Shown here: in pieces, positions 32,691 through 42,300 of the stretch
Numbering within the stretch: the first letter of the stretch is position 1
Layout of the letters: the number at the start of each line of letters is the position of its first letter
From: Lachnospiraceae bacterium
Lineage (GTDB): Bacteria; Bacillota; Clostridia; Lachnospirales; Lachnospiraceae
Direction of reading: 5' to 3'
Assembly (NCBI GenBank): GCA_900771995.1
Contig: CAAGQC010000016.1
Span: 1-47,779 of the forward strand
Length of the DNA stretch: 47,779 bases
Program-made: the position numbers and the translations under genes
Notes under the pieces: model-generated
Told to the model about the DNA's origin: nothing
The model's input: the letters and a program-made list of their open reading frames with translations, nothing else
Database searches by the model: none

Positions 32691-33743
32691 ATGAAAACTA
32701 CTGAGAAAAAACTACTTTCCAATGAAGAGATCGCTTCTTTCTGCAGCCAGGCGGCCATGCTGTTTCAAGCGGGAATTCCTCCCGTGGAGGGAATGGCGAT
32801 CCTGCAAAGTGATGCACAGTCACCCGAGGGGAAGGCGATCTTTGACGAGATCCTTGCGGTATGCCGGCAGGGAGAAAGTTTTCATAAGGCCCTGGAAGCC
32901 ACGGAAGTTTTTCCCGATTACTGTCTGCATATGATCGCTCTGGGCGAGGAATCCGGCAATCTCGATGTCTGTATGAACTCTCTGGCGGATTACTACGAAA
33001 AAGAAGATGCCATTGCAGGCAGCATACGGGATGCCGTAACTTATCCTTTTATCATGATCGCCATGATGGCTGCTGTCATCGTAGTGCTGGTCAGCCGTGT
33101 CATGCCGATCTTCGAGCAGGTCTATGTGGAACTCGGCAGTGAGATGACCGGCTTTGCCGCGTCCCTATTACGGCTCGGCAACCATCTGAACCGTTATTCC
33201 TTCGTCTTCGTAAGTATCCTTTGTATTCTGTTGCTTTTATATCTTTTCGCCACCAGAACCCAGACCGGCAGACGCACTACCGCCCGTTTTCTGAACTGGT
33301 TCCCCCTCACCCGGCGTTTTTACGAGAGTGTGGCCTGCGAGCGCTTTGCCAGCGGTATGGCCCTGACCTTAAGCAGCGGTATGGACACCTACTCCAGTCT
33401 CGACATGGTAGCCGCTCTGGTAGGCAATGAGAAGATGAAGCAGAAAATCTTAAGCTGTAAGGAAGCCATTAATGCCGGATCCAATTTTGCAGAGGCGCTG
33501 ACCGATGCCGGTATTTTCAATCATCTGTATTCCCAGATGGTATCCGTTGGTTTCCGCAGCGGTAACGTAGATGTGGTTCTGAAGAAAATTGCGGATCGTT
33601 ATGAAGAGAATACCAACCGCAGATTACAGTCCATTATTGCCGTTCTGGAGCCGACACTGGTCATCATTCTGTCGGTGATTGTGGGCTTGATCCTGTTATC
33701 AGTCATCCTGCCTCTTATGGGTATCATGACCAGTATCGGATAG
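32691..33743 (+). CDS. GspF/PilC-family inner-membrane assembly protein
   Basis: The platform protein of type II secretion and type IV pilus machines. The 350-residue protein has two repeated cytoplasmic helical domains (about 10-115 and 205-315), with F-x-x-x-A-M-L-F-Q-A-G-I-P near the start of the first and F-A-S-G-M-A-L-T-L-S-S-G-M at the start of the second. Membrane helices lie near 115-140, 170-188 and 322-346. It normally needs a GspE/PilB ATPase and a prepilin peptidase, neither of which is in the window. It is followed by four small membrane proteins that look like its substrates or partners. Confidence 0.88.
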   Translation: MKTTEKKLLSNEEIASFCSQAAMLFQAGIPPVEGMAILQSDAQSPEGKAIFDEILAVCRQGESFHKALEATEVFPDYCLHMIALGEESGNLDVCMNSLADYYEKEDAIAGSIRDAVTYPFIMIAMMAAVIVVLVSRVMPIFEQVYVELGSEMTGFAASLLRLGNHLNRYSFVFVSILCILLLLYLFATRTQTGRRTTARFLNWFPLTRRFYESVACERFASGMALTLSSGMDTYSSLDMVAALVGNEKMKQKILSCKEAINAGSNFAEALTDAGIFNHLYSQMVSVGFRSGNVDVVLKKIADRYEENTNRRLQSIIAVLEPTLVIILSVIVGLILLSVILPLMGIMTSIG

Positions 33744-33753
33744 GAGTGATCGC

Positions 33754-34092
33754 ATGAACCGTTTTGAGCAAAAAAGTATGTCCTTCGGACGCAGACTGGT
33801 CTTTCTGCTTCCCATTCTGGCATTCCTGATTCTGTTTGTCCTGTTTTTACGGGGCATCGGTTCGGTCAGTGAATCTACCTTAACGAAACAGCAGGAAAGC
33901 CTGGAAACCGCATTGGAGCGAAGCATTTCCCAATGTTATGCCGTGGAGGGCTCTTATCCCCCTTCCCTGGAATATCTGAAACAGCATTACGGCCTGTTAT
34001 ATGATGAAGACAGTTTTTTCGTGGACTATGAATACTATGGCAGCAACCTTCTTCCGGAAGTCACTGTACTTCGCAGGACCGGTGCCAGGTAA
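33754..34092 (+). CDS. Small pilin-like membrane protein
   Basis: A 112-residue protein with one N-terminal membrane helix (about 14-34) and a short exported part containing E-G-S-Y-P-P-S-L-E-Y-L-K-Q-H-Y. The Y-P-P-S-L pattern after the helix is common in pseudopilins. It lacks the usual G-F-x-x-x-E processing site, so it may stay membrane-anchored. It starts 11 nt after the GspF-like gene. Confidence 0.65.
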   Translation: MNRFEQKSMSFGRRLVFLLPILAFLILFVLFLRGIGSVSESTLTKQQESLETALERSISQCYAVEGSYPPSLEYLKQHYGLLYDEDSFFVDYEYYGSNLLPEVTVLRRTGAR

Positions 34093-34108
34093 AGGAGTTT
34101 CTGACGCT

Positions 34109-34624
34109 ATGGACAATGAAAACAATAAGAAACAGGGAAATCATTTTATCGTGGATATCTTGTTCGTTCTGGCATTGTTCGGTGTATTTGCGGTCTCCGC
34201 GCTGGCACTCGTTACCATCGGGGCGGATGTCTACCAGCACACCGTTGAAGATATGAGCATTAATTATGAAAGCCGGACTGCCGTGTCCTATATCATGGAA
34301 AAGGTCCGGCAGAACGATACCGCAGACAGTATCTCCCTGACTACACTGGAGGAAGTTCCGGCGCTCTGTATGCTTTCCCGGGTCGAAGATGAGAACTACT
34401 GTACCTACCTCTATCTCTATGACGGACACCTGAAAGAACTTTTTATGCGGGAGGGTGCTTCTCTCGGCGGACAGGTTCTGCCGGCCGGCACGAATATCAT
34501 GGAATTAAATGATCTGGCACTATCCTACGCCTCAGAGGATCTGATCCGTGTATCACTGCAGACAGCCTCCGGCGAGTCCCATACGTTTTATGTCCATCTT
34601 CACTGTCATCCTGCGGAAGAATAA
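34109..34624 (+). CDS. DUF4860-type membrane protein
   Basis: A 171-residue protein with one membrane helix (about 14-36) after a charged start (M-D-N-E-N-N-K-K), then a domain with Y-I-M-E-K-V-R-Q-N-D and E-L-N-D-L-A-L-S-Y. I associate this with DUF4860 proteins found beside GspF-like genes in Lachnospiraceae. The helix-then-globular layout suggests a minor pseudopilin. The start at 34109 was preferred because the preceding in-frame region lies inside the previous gene. Confidence 0.7.
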   Translation: MDNENNKKQGNHFIVDILFVLALFGVFAVSALALVTIGADVYQHTVEDMSINYESRTAVSYIMEKVRQNDTADSISLTTLEEVPALCMLSRVEDENYCTYLYLYDGHLKELFMREGASLGGQVLPAGTNIMELNDLALSYASEDLIRVSLQTASGESHTFYVHLHCHPAEE

Positions 34625-34651
34625 CGAACAGAAAGGATTCCGAAACTTATT

Positions 34652-35104
34652 ATGAAACATTCCAGATCCAGTTTATTTTTAATGGAAATGATCATAGCGA
34701 TCCTGTTTTTTTCGCTGGCCAGCGCCGTCTGTATCCAGCTTTTTGCCAAATCTCACCTGTTGAGCACACAGACCGTGAACCAGAACCACGCGGTTATTCA
34801 GGCACAGAATCTGGCAGAATCGTACCTCTCTCTGGAAGGCGATGTTCCTGCCATGCAGGACTTGTTCTCCCCTTCGGAACTGATCGACGAAAATACGCTC
34901 CGCCTTGCTTTTGATGCCGGCTGGAACCTTTGCTCCGCCAAAGATACCGCCGTTTTCCTTGCGGAACTTGTAAATACCCCCGAAGAAAAAGCCGGTATCA
35001 TGGAAGCACAGATCACCGTCTATGACGTGTCTGCCCCGGAGGTTCCCATTTACACACTTTCTGTCATGCATCACACTGCAGAAAGGAGGGGTTCTGATGA
35101 GTAA
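34652..35104 (+). CDS. Pseudopilin-like protein with atypical processing site
   Basis: A 150-residue protein whose N-terminus reads like a prepilin helix: L-F-L-M-E-M-I-I-A-I-L-F-F with a Glu five residues in. The residue expected before cleavage is Ser rather than Gly, so recognition by a prepilin peptidase is uncertain. The remainder is an exported domain of about 110 residues. It overlaps the next gene by 8 nt. Confidence 0.7.
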   Translation: MKHSRSSLFLMEMIIAILFFSLASAVCIQLFAKSHLLSTQTVNQNHAVIQAQNLAESYLSLEGDVPAMQDLFSPSELIDENTLRLAFDAGWNLCSAKDTAVFLAELVNTPEEKAGIMEAQITVYDVSAPEVPIYTLSVMHHTAERRGSDE

Positions 35105-35513
35105 TTCTTCCAGGAAAAAACAATTCGGTATGAATATCGGCTCCGCATCGATTCTGCTGGTATTCGTGATCCTCTGTCTGGTATCCTTTGCCGTACTGTC
35201 CATCGTCAGTGCCAATGCCGACAGCAAGCTCAGCAGCCGCGTTCTGGAACGTACCACGGCCTACTACAATGCCTGCAATCAGGCGGAACAGTCTCTGGCT
35301 GTTATGGATAAGACCCTGCGGCGCATGTATGAATCCAGTGACAGTGAAGAAGCCTATTTTGCAGCCGTGGGCCATGGGAAATCCTATGTAATCCCCATTT
35401 CCGATCTGCAGTCTCTGCAGGTTACCATTGAGATCCTTTATCCGGAATCTGCGGAAGATACCTTTTACCGGATCTCCGCCTGGCAGGTCCTGAATATGGA
35501 CGAATTACAATAG
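35097..35513 (+). CDS. Small membrane protein, PilX-like
   Basis: A 138-residue protein with N-terminal F-G-M-N-I-G-S-A-S-I-L-L-V-F-V and one membrane helix (about 14-38), then a short exported domain. The G-S-A-S-I-L-L start resembles the PilX minor pilins. Its ATG overlaps the preceding gene, with GGAGG upstream. It is last in the operon and ends before a strong shared terminator. Confidence 0.65.
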   Translation: MSNSSRKKQFGMNIGSASILLVFVILCLVSFAVLSIVSANADSKLSSRVLERTTAYYNACNQAEQSLAVMDKTLRRMYESSDSEEAYFAAVGHGKSYVIPISDLQSLQVTIEILYPESAEDTFYRISAWQVLNMDELQ

Positions 35514-35536
35514 CTTTGGCATATTTACAGATTTAA

Positions 35537-35568
35537 AAAGGCTCCCCGGGAAATCCCGGAGAGCCTTT
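35537..35568. terminator. Bidirectional terminator between pilin-like operon and rpoC
   Basis: AAAGGCTC/GAGCCTTT arms around a CCGGGA/TCCCGG core give a stem of about 14 bp. T-rich DNA follows on both strands (plus: TTTCTTATTT; minus: a run of five Ts), so it can end both the plus-strand operon and rpoBC. Confidence 0.9.
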
Positions 35569-35586
35569 CTTATTTATCAACTTATT

Positions 35587-38500
35587 TTACTGGTTGTCAG
35601 TGTCTGCTCCCACTTCCACAGTTTCTGCTTCTGCGGTTGCATCCTCGTTCCGTCCTGCATCCTCTGCGTCCAGATCACTTCCGTCGCTCAGATTCAGTTC
35701 TGCGTCATCACCGTACATATCGCCACTGAAATCAATGGTTTCTACGGCATCGGTGCTCAGTCTGGTGTTACGATATCTCTTCATTCCGGTTCCTACAGGA
35801 ATCAGCTTACCGATGATAACGTTCTCCTTCAGACCGATCAGGTTATCTACCTTACCTCTGATCGCAGCCTCTGTCAGGACCTTGGTGGTCTCCTGGAAGG
35901 ATGCGGCAGACAGGAAGGATTCGGTTGCCAGTGCAGCTTTGGTGATACCCAAGATGATACGCTTACCTTCCGCAGGCTCTTTTCCTTCTGCAATCAGCTT
36001 CTCGTTCATTTCCTCGTAATCCAGAACATCTACCAGGGTTCCGGGCAGGAACTCGGTATCGCCGTTGTTCTCGATACGAACCTTCTTCAGCATCTGACGT
36101 ACCAGGACTTCGATATGCTTATCTGCGATATCTACACCCTGTAAACGGTATACACGCTGTACTTCACGAAGCATGTAATCCTGTACGGCACGAATTCCCT
36201 TGATCTTTAACAGATCGTGAGGGTTTACACTACCTTCGGTCAGTTCATCACCGGCCTCCAGCACCTGTCCGTCCACCACCTTGATACGGGAACCGTAAGG
36301 GATCAGATATGCCTTGGATTCACCGGTCTCTTCGTTGGTGATGACTACTTCACGCTTCTTCTTGGTATCACGGATTTCAGCCTTACCGCCGAACTCTGCA
36401 ATGATTGCAAGTCCCTTCGGCTTTCTGGCCTCGAACAACTCCTCGACACGGGGAAGACCCTGTGTGATATCGTCACCTGCGACACCACCACTATGGAAGG
36501 TTCTCATGGTCAGCTGGGTACCGGGTTCACCGATAGACTGCGCAGCGATGATACCAACTGCTTCACCTACCTGTACGGCTTCACCGGTTGCCATGTTGGC
36601 ACCGTAACATTTTGCACAGATACCAACGTGAGAACGGCAGGTCAGGATCGTACGGATCTTCACTTCCTCAATGGGTTCACCCTGTGCGTTCACGCCAACA
36701 CTTAAGATCTTGGCTGCACGGCTGGGGGTGATCATGTGGTTGTGCTTAACGATCATGTTACCGTCTTTATCATAAATATCCTCGCAGGAATATCTTCCTG
36801 TGATTCTGTCTTTCAGGCCTTCAATGGTCTCTTTACCATCCATGAATGCTCTGACTACCATACCGGGGATCTCTGCCTGACCCTCGCAGCAGTCTACTTC
36901 ACGGATAGAAAGCTCCTGAGATACGTCAACCATTCGTCTGGTCAGATAACCGGAGTCTGCGGTACGCAGAGCGGTATCGGACATACCTTTTCGTGCACCA
37001 TGTGCGGACATGAAGTATTCCAGTACGTCCAGACCTTCACGGAAGTTTGACTTGATGGGCAGCTCGATGGTTCTACCGGTGGTATCTGCCATCAATCCAC
37101 GCATACCTGCCAGCTGTTTGATCTGCTGGTCGGAACCACGCGCACCGGACTTCGCCATCATGGAAATATTGTTATACTGATCCAGACCGGAAAGCAGTAC
37201 GTCGGTCAGCTCTTTATCGGTCTCGTTCCAGGTCTCTACAACGGCACGATAACGCTCTTCCTCAGTGATCAGACCACGTCTGAAGTTGCTTGCGATCTTA
37301 TCTACGGTAGCCTGTGCAGCTGCCAGCATTTCGCCTTTCTTCTCAGGTACGGTCATATCGGAAATGGATACGGTCATGGCTGCTCTGGTGGAGTACTTGT
37401 AACCGATAGCCTTAACGTCATCCAGTACCTCTGCGGTCTTGGAAGCACCGTGGGTATTGATAACCTTCTCCAGGATCTGCTTCAACTGCTTCTTGCCTAC
37501 GTGGAAGTCTACTTCCAGCTTCAGGAAGTTCTCGGGATCACTTCTGTCTACGAATCCCAGATCCTGAGGCAGGATCTCGTTGAAGATGAAACGGCCCAGT
37601 GTGGACTCTACCGTACCGGTAATGGTCTCACCGTCTGCATTTACCTTGTGCATACGCACATGGATACGGGAATGTAAAGTCAGCGCCTGGTTCTCATATG
37701 CCAGAATTGCCTCGTTCACACTCTTGAAATACTTACCTTCGCCGGTAGATCCGGGTCTCTCCTGTGTCAGGTAGTAAATACCAAGTACCATATCCTGGGA
37801 AGGAACGGCTACAGGGCCACCATCGGAGGGCTTCAGTAAGTTGTTGGGAGACAGCAGCAGGAAACGACACTCTGCCTGTGCCTCCTGGGACAGAGGAAGG
37901 TGTACAGCCATCTGGTCTCCATCGAAGTCCGCGTTGAATGCGGTACATACCAGGGGATGCAGCTTGATTGCCTTACCTTCTACCAGAATGGGCTCAAATG
38001 CCTGAATACCCAGTCTGTGCAGTGTCGGTGCACGGTTCAGCATAACAGGATGTTCTTTGATAACCTCTTCCAGGACATCCCATACCTGTGTATCCAGCTT
38101 CTCTACCAGCTTCTTGGCATTCTTGATATTCTGGCTGATTCCCTTGGATACCAGTTCTTTCATTACGAAAGGTTTGAACAGTTCGATCGCCATTTCCTTC
38201 GGCAGACCACACTGATAAATCTTCAGTTCCGGTCCAACGACGATAACGGAACGTCCGGAGTAGTCTACACGCTTACCTAACAGGTTCTGACGGAAACGAC
38301 CGGTCTTACCTTTTAACATATCAGACAGAGACTTCAGTGCTCTGTTACCGGGTCCGGTAACAGGACGTCCGCGCCTGCCGTTATCGATCAGAGCATCCAC
38401 TGCTTCCTGCAGCATTCTCTTCTCGTTACGAACGATGATATCAGGAGCTCCCAGCTCTAACAGTCTCTTCAGACGGTTATTACGGTTGATGATCCTTCTG

Positions 38501-39297
38501 TACAGATCATTCAGGTCGGAGGTTGCAAAACGTCCGCCGTCCAGCTGTACCATGGGACGCAGATCGGGAGGGATTACCGGGATCACATCCATGATCATCC
38601 ATTCGGGCTTATTGCCGGACTCACGGAATGCTTCCACGACTTCCAGTCTCTTGATGATACGGGCACGCTTCTGACCGGAGGATTCCTTCAGACCGGTCTT
38701 CAGCTCTACTGCCTCTTTTTCCAGATCAATGGCCTGCAGCAGCTCTTTGATAGCTTCTGCACCCATACCTACACGGAACTTGTTGCCCCAGGTCTCTCTG
38801 GCATCCTGATATTCCTTCTCGGACAGCACTGCCTTGTACTCAAGGTTCGTGGTTCCCGGATCCAGAACGATATAGGAAGCGAAGTACAGAACCTTCTCCA
38901 GGATTCTGGGAGACAGATCCAGAATCAGACCCATACGGCTGGGGATACCTTTGAAATACCAGATATGGGATACGGGAGCAGCAAGCTCGATGTGTCCCAT
39001 ACGCTCTCTACGTACGCTGGCTTTGGTAACTTCTACACCACAACGATCGCAGACAACGCCCTTGTATCTGATCTTTTTATATTTACCACAATGACATTCC
39101 CAGTCTTTGCTGGGTCCGAAGATTCTCTCACAGAACAGACCATCTCTTTCGGGCTTCAGTGTTCTATAGTTGATCGTCTCGGGCTTCAATACCTCGCCAT
39201 GGGACCACTCCCGGATCTTCTCCGGGGAAGCTAATCCGATCTTGATGGCATCAAATGTCATAGGCTGATAGGTTGTTTCATTTTTTGTTTCTGACAT
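35587..39297 (-). CDS. rpoC: RNA polymerase beta' subunit
   Basis: The catalytic large subunit. The 1236-residue protein has the N-terminal zinc ribbon C-H-C-G-K-Y ... C-D-R-C-G (about 67-86), the active-site N-A-D-F-D-G-D-Q that binds Mg, and the usual P-T-L-H-R-L-G-I-Q-A-F block. The second zinc cluster (C-R-S-H-V-G-I-C-A-K-C) is also present. The C-terminus has an acidic, variable tail. I take the ATG at 39297 because GGGAG lies upstream at good spacing; a GTG nine nt earlier would leave none. It follows rpoB after 27 nt. Confidence 0.96.
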   Translation of the reverse strand: MSETKNETTYQPMTFDAIKIGLASPEKIREWSHGEVLKPETINYRTLKPERDGLFCERIFGPSKDWECHCGKYKKIRYKGVVCDRCGVEVTKASVRRERMGHIELAAPVSHIWYFKGIPSRMGLILDLSPRILEKVLYFASYIVLDPGTTNLEYKAVLSEKEYQDARETWGNKFRVGMGAEAIKELLQAIDLEKEAVELKTGLKESSGQKRARIIKRLEVVEAFRESGNKPEWMIMDVIPVIPPDLRPMVQLDGGRFATSDLNDLYRRIINRNNRLKRLLELGAPDIIVRNEKRMLQEAVDALIDNGRRGRPVTGPGNRALKSLSDMLKGKTGRFRQNLLGKRVDYSGRSVIVVGPELKIYQCGLPKEMAIELFKPFVMKELVSKGISQNIKNAKKLVEKLDTQVWDVLEEVIKEHPVMLNRAPTLHRLGIQAFEPILVEGKAIKLHPLVCTAFNADFDGDQMAVHLPLSQEAQAECRFLLLSPNNLLKPSDGGPVAVPSQDMVLGIYYLTQERPGSTGEGKYFKSVNEAILAYENQALTLHSRIHVRMHKVNADGETITGTVESTLGRFIFNEILPQDLGFVDRSDPENFLKLEVDFHVGKKQLKQILEKVINTHGASKTAEVLDDVKAIGYKYSTRAAMTVSISDMTVPEKKGEMLAAAQATVDKIASNFRRGLITEEERYRAVVETWNETDKELTDVLLSGLDQYNNISMMAKSGARGSDQQIKQLAGMRGLMADTTGRTIELPIKSNFREGLDVLEYFMSAHGARKGMSDTALRTADSGYLTRRMVDVSQELSIREVDCCEGQAEIPGMVVRAFMDGKETIEGLKDRITGRYSCEDIYDKDGNMIVKHNHMITPSRAAKILSVGVNAQGEPIEEVKIRTILTCRSHVGICAKCYGANMATGEAVQVGEAVGIIAAQSIGEPGTQLTMRTFHSGGVAGDDITQGLPRVEELFEARKPKGLAIIAEFGGKAEIRDTKKKREVVITNEETGESKAYLIPYGSRIKVVDGQVLEAGDELTEGSVNPHDLLKIKGIRAVQDYMLREVQRVYRLQGVDIADKHIEVLVRQMLKKVRIENNGDTEFLPGTLVDVLDYEEMNEKLIAEGKEPAEGKRIILGITKAALATESFLSAASFQETTKVLTEAAIRGKVDNLIGLKENVIIGKLIPVGTGMKRYRNTRLSTDAVETIDFSGDMYGDDAELNLSDGSDLDAEDAGRNEDATAEAETVEVGADTDNQ

Positions 39298-39324
39298 TAA
39301 TGGCACTCCCTTCTATACAAAGCA

Positions 39325-42300
39325 TTAAAATTCATCATCACTGCCGTCAAAGCTATCATCGGTGTAATCGTCGTCAACGTAATCGTCGTCCTCGGAGTTC
39401 ACCAGTTCACCATTGTCATCAAATTCCTGTGACTGATAGCCCATCTCGCCAAGGGAGCTCTTGTCGTAATCGTCATCGTACTTACGATCACCTTCCATCT
39501 CATAACGGTAATCGGTATCACCGTAATCCACGGTCTCCATGATCTCAACCTCGGTCTGATCCTCACGCAGCACTCTGACATCCAGACCCAGTGCCTGTAA
39601 CTCCTTCAGCAGAACCTTGAAGGACTCGGGGATACCGGGCTCAGGGATATTGTCTCCCTTGATGATTGCTTCGTAAGTCTTCACACGTCCGATCACATCA
39701 TCGGACTTCACAGTCAGAATCTCCTGCAGGGTGTAGGATGCACCATACGCCTCCAGTGCCCATACTTCCATCTCTCCGAAACGCTGGCCACCGAACTGGG
39801 CTTTACCACCCAGAGGCTGCTGTGTTACCAGGGAGTACGGTCCGGTAGAACGCGCATGGATCTTATCATCTACCAGATGATGCAGTTTCAGGTAATGCAT
39901 GTGTCCGATGGTTACCGGTCCGTCGAAATACTCACCGGTTCTACCGTCGCGCAGACGTACCTTACCGTCTCTGGAAATGGGAACACCCTTCCATACGGAT
40001 CTGTGGTCTCTGTTCTCGGACAGATACTGCATAACTTCGGGGAGAAGTTCCTCACCGTGCTTGCTGGTGAAGGTCTCTCCGGCCCAGGGCTTACCGTCTG
40101 CGGTAGTCTCCTGGCCCTTTTCCTTCCACTCTGCACTTTCTGCATCGTCGAAAGGAAGGTTTACATAATCGTTGGCAAGATCCAACGTATCCATAATATC
40201 TTTCTCGTTTGCGCCATCGAAGACAGGTGTTGCCACGTTAAAGCCCAGTGCCTTGGCAGCCAGGGAAAGGTGGATCTCCAGGACCTGTCCTATATTCATA
40301 CGGGAAGGCACGCCCAGAGGATTCAGCACAATGTCCAGAGGACGTCCGTTGGGCAGATAAGGCATATCTTCTACGGGAAGCACGCGGGAAACGACACCCT
40401 TGTTACCGTGACGACCTGCCATCTTATCACCTACGGAGATCTTTCTCTTCTGTGCAATGTAGATGCGGACTGCCTGATTTACTCCGGGTGCCAGCTCATC
40501 GCTGTTCTCACGGGTAAATACCTTGGCATCCACTACAATACCATATTCACCATGAGGTACCTTTAAGGAGGTATCTCTTACTTCTCTTGCCTTCTCACCG
40601 AAGATGGCACGCAGCAGTCTCTCTTCTGCGGTCAGCTCAGTCTCTCCCTTGGGAGTAACCTTACCTACCAGAATATCACCGGCACGAACCTCTGCACCGA
40701 TACGGATGATACCTCTGTCATCCAGATCCTTCAGCGCATCATCACCGACACCGGGAACATCACGGGTGATCTCTTCCGGTCCCAGCTTGGTATCCCGGGC
40801 TTCTGCCTCATACTCTTCGATATGAACGGAAGTATATACATCATCACGTACCAGTCTCTCACTTAACAGAACCGCATCCTCGTAGTTGTAACCTTCCCAG
40901 GTCATGAAACCGATCAGCGGGTTCTTGCCCAGACCCAGTTCACCTTGAGAGGTGGAAGGACCGTCTGCGATAACCTGACCTGCTTCCACATGGTCACCCT
41001 TGAATACGATAGGCTTCTGGTTGTAACAGTTGGACTGGTTACTGCGGGAGAACTTGGTCAGATGGATCTCTGCCTTCTCGCCGTCATCATAAGCAATACG
41101 AATGGTCTTGGAAGATACATAGGTAATGGTTCCGGGCTTCTTGGCCACTACGCAGACACCGGAGTCAACCGCTGTCTTCACTTCCATACCGGTACCTACC
41201 ACGGGTGCCTCCGTGCTTAACAGAGGTACGGCCTGACGCTGCATGTTGGATCCCATCAGCGCACGGTTCGCATCATCGTTCTGCAGGAAAGGAATCAGTG
41301 CAGTAGCCACAGAGAATACCATTCTGGGAGATACGTCCATGTAATCGAACATCGTCTTGGGATATTCCTGTGTCTCCTCACGGTAACGACCGGATACGGA
41401 ATTTCTCACGAAATGTCCTTCTTCATCCAGTACCTCGTTCGCCTGCGCTACATGATAATTATCTTCTTCATCCGCAGTCATGTAGACTACTTCGTTGGTA
41501 ACGCGGGGGTTCTTGGGATCGCTCTTGTCGATCTTACGATAAGGAGCCTCTACGAAACCATATTCATTAATTCTTGCATAGCTTGCAAGAGAGTTGATCA
41601 GACCGATATTAGGACCTTCGGGAGTCTCGATAGGGCACATTCTTCCGTAGTGGGAGTAATGTACATCTCGAACCTCGAATCCGGCACGGTCTCTGGACAG
41701 ACCGCCGGGGCCCAGTGCAGACAGACGTCTCTTGTGGGTCAGCTCACCTAAGGGGTTGTTCTGATCCATGAACTGAGACAGCTGGGAAGATCCGAAGAAC
41801 TCCTTCACTGCTGCGGTTACGGGCTTGATATTGATCAGGGACTGGGGAGAGATCTCCTCAGCATCATGGGTCGTCATACGTTCACGTACCACTCTCTCCA
41901 TTCTGGACAGACCGATACGATACTGGTTCTGCAGCAGTTCACCTACCGCACGGATACGTCTGTTACCCAGATGGTCGATATCATCATCGTTGCCCAGACC
42001 GTACTCCAGATGCATATTGTAGTTAATGGAAGCCAGGATATCTTCCTTGGTAATATGCTTGGGTACCAGTTCATGTACGTTCTTCTTGATAGCTTCTGCC
42101 AGCTTCTCGGGATCGTCGCCGAACTCCTCCAGGATCTGTGCCAGAACCGGATAATATACCAGCTCATGAATACCGAAATCCTTGGGATTGCAGTCTACAT
42201 AGTGAGTCAGATCCACCATAAGGTTGGACAGTACTTTTACGGTTCTCTCTTCGGTCTGAATATATACGAAGGGAACTGCGCTGTTCTGGATGGTATCTGC

